A stretch of DNA of 5,184 nucleotides from Fervidobacterium sp. (GTDB lineage Bacteria; Thermotogota; Thermotogae; Thermotogales; Fervidobacteriaceae): positions 1 through 5,184 of the forward strand of contig DPIB01000146.1 in assembly GCA_003522805.1 (NCBI GenBank), given 5' to 3'. The notes under the pieces were generated by a model, which saw only the letters and a list, made by a program, of their open reading frames with translations, was not told the origin of the DNA and did not search any database. The position numbers were made by a program, and so were the translations under genes. This document shows positions 4,237 to 5,184 of this stretch, in pieces; positions within the stretch are counted from its first letter, which is position 1; every line of letters begins with the position of its first letter.

Positions 4237-5184
4237 ATGAACAAGGTTAATCGTCTATCGATTCTGATGTTTGTGTTTGTTGTCATCTTATTAGTTTCTT
4301 GTGCTGCGCCTTCTCAGGGAACCATCGAGATGGTGTCAAATTTGACGGCGCAAAGATACGGTAAAGGTGTGAAATTAACGTGGGATTACGACCTTCCAGC
4401 AATATTTAAGGTTTATCGAGGCAACGGCGGTAAAACCGAACTTTTGGGGAGTACAGAGAAGAAATACTACATTGACGAAAATCCTGATTCTATAAAAAAT
4501 CATTACTACGTTAAAGCGATGTACAACGGAAAGGAAAGTAGCTTGTGCGAGGTAGTAATTGATCTGCAAGCACCACAAGTTTCGATAGTAAGTCCAAAAG
4601 ATGGTTCTATTTTAAGCGGAACGGTCACGATAGAAGCGAATGCACAGGATGATACCTCGGTGGAGAAGGTAGAATTTTACATCGACGGAACGAACGTTAG
4701 TGAAATTACCATTCCACCATATAAATACAATTGGGACACCACTAACCTAACAAATAATTCTACACACACGATACAAGCAAAGGCATATGACTTCACTGGT
4801 AACGTAGGAGAAAGTAATTTGATAAATGTGACAATTAAGAATCCTATACCACAGATAACGATAGTAAGTCCAAAGGACGGTGACACTTTGGAAGGAACGG
4901 TCACGATAGCGGCGGAGGTACAAGACGATGAAGGAATTGCAAAAGTAGAATTTTGGGTCAGCGATGGGTTCTTGAAGGAATTTACTTCGTCACCATACGA
5001 ATACGTTTGGAATACACTCGGGACGGCAGATGGAACTTATAAGCTAAAGGTGAAAGCCACTAATTTATTGTGGAGGCAAAGTTCTGTTAGTATAAATGTT
5101 ACGGTGAACAATGGGCAAAGAACGTACGGTGGAGATGGATATGATGAGGCACACTATATCGAACAAACGAGTGATGGTGGATAC
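4237..5184 (+). CDS. Multi-domain surface lipoprotein: FnIII-like, two Ig-like domains, start of a beta-propeller (3' end outside window)
   Basis: The frame is open for 316 codons to the window edge with no stop. Residues 1-21 are a lipoprotein signal peptide: basic MNKVNR, a hydrophobic core (9-20) and lipobox LVSC with C22 as the lipidated residue. Residues about 33-110 look like a fibronectin III domain (NLTAQ...VKLTWD...FKVYRG...YYVKAMYNG). Residues about 113-201 and 205-290 are two bacterial Ig-like domains of the Big_7 kind: V/I-T-I-VSPKDG, SGTVTI or EGTVTI, DD..V.KVEF, PY.Y.W, then the A.AYD..GN strand. From 295 the sequence QRTYGGDGYDEAHYIEQTSD begins a repeat of the type GG.g.D.a..I.qT.DGGY(IVAG), which builds beta-propellers in large exported proteins of Thermotogota and Bacteroidota; it is cut by the window end. 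Probable role is envelope-anchored binding or adhesion; the ligand is unknown. It is a separate transcription unit with its own promoter. Confidence 0.9.
   Translation, partial: MNKVNRLSILMFVFVVILLVSCAAPSQGTIEMVSNLTAQRYGKGVKLTWDYDLPAIFKVYRGNGGKTELLGSTEKKYYIDENPDSIKNHYYVKAMYNGKESSLCEVVIDLQAPQVSIVSPKDGSILSGTVTIEANAQDDTSVEKVEFYIDGTNVSEITIPPYKYNWDTTNLTNNSTHTIQAKAYDFTGNVGESNLINVTIKNPIPQITIVSPKDGDTLEGTVTIAAEVQDDEGIAKVEFWVSDGFLKEFTSSPYEYVWNTLGTADGTYKLKVKATNLLWRQSSVSINVTVNNGQRTYGGDGYDEAHYIEQTSDGGY
4583..5109 (+). repeat. In-frame 276-bp duplication coding the two Ig-like domains
   Basis: Blocks recur at exactly 276 bp (92 codons): CGATAGTAAGTCCAAA at 4583 and 4859, GGAACGGTCACGATAG at 4618 and 4894, GTAGAATTTT at 4669 and 4945. 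Sequence between these blocks has diverged. The second unit is a few codons shorter at its end. Patchy nucleotide identity in a diverged background suggests duplication with later local conversion or selection on core strands. Confidence 0.8.

Noticed and set aside
4025..4240. 71-codon plus-strand open frame from the terminator stem to the lipoprotein start.
   Set aside because: It begins inside the terminator hairpin, crosses the promoter, and has no ribosome binding site; not a gene.

Overview
The window looks like chromosomal DNA of a thermophilic bacterium of the phylum Thermotogota, probably a Thermotoga, Fervidobacterium or Kosmotoga relative. The genus cannot be fixed from sequence alone. 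The reasons are a MinC that begins MVDFKMTK like Thermotoga maritima MinC, two M42 aminopeptidase genes directly after minC as I remember in T. maritima (TM1047 to TM1049 region), strong purine-rich ribosome binding sites, free use of TTG and GTG starts, and moderate A+T content. The synteny is from memory, not from a search.

Layout. Positions 1-125 hold the end of something upstream: a short open frame, plus a perfect 9-bp inverted repeat (53-74) that could be a terminator or the end of an IS200/IS605-type element. An extended -10 promoter (126-134) then starts a compact, same-strand, four-gene unit: an HD-domain protein (187-1260), minC (1302-1946), M42 aminopeptidase 1 (1939-2964) and M42 aminopeptidase 2 (2985-3989). 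The junctions are 41 bp, an 8-bp overlap, and 20 bp. The unit ends at a strong symmetric terminator (4019-4048). A 188-bp gap (4049-4236) contains a 14-bp tandem duplication, a small palindrome and a near-perfect sigma-A promoter. This drives a lipoprotein gene that starts at 4237 and runs off the window end.

How the genes fit together. MinC places the Z ring, the HD protein is probably a nucleotide phosphohydrolase of the YfbR type, and the M42 enzymes trim peptides in the cytoplasm. No obvious shared pathway links them; it looks like a housekeeping unit held together by growth-linked expression. The lipoprotein is a separate transcription unit: a lipid-anchored, multi-domain envelope or surface protein (FnIII-like, two Ig-like domains, then the start of a probable beta-propeller).

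Most interesting points: the HD protein appears to be an internal tandem duplication of a YfbR-like domain whose N-terminal copy has lost most of its metal site; the second M42 enzyme has an unusual loop directly after its catalytic glutamates; and the left edge holds two mutually exclusive hairpins. I see no CRISPR array, tRNA, rRNA or defence system. Several start codons were moved from the longest open frame on the basis of ribosome binding sites and family alignment.
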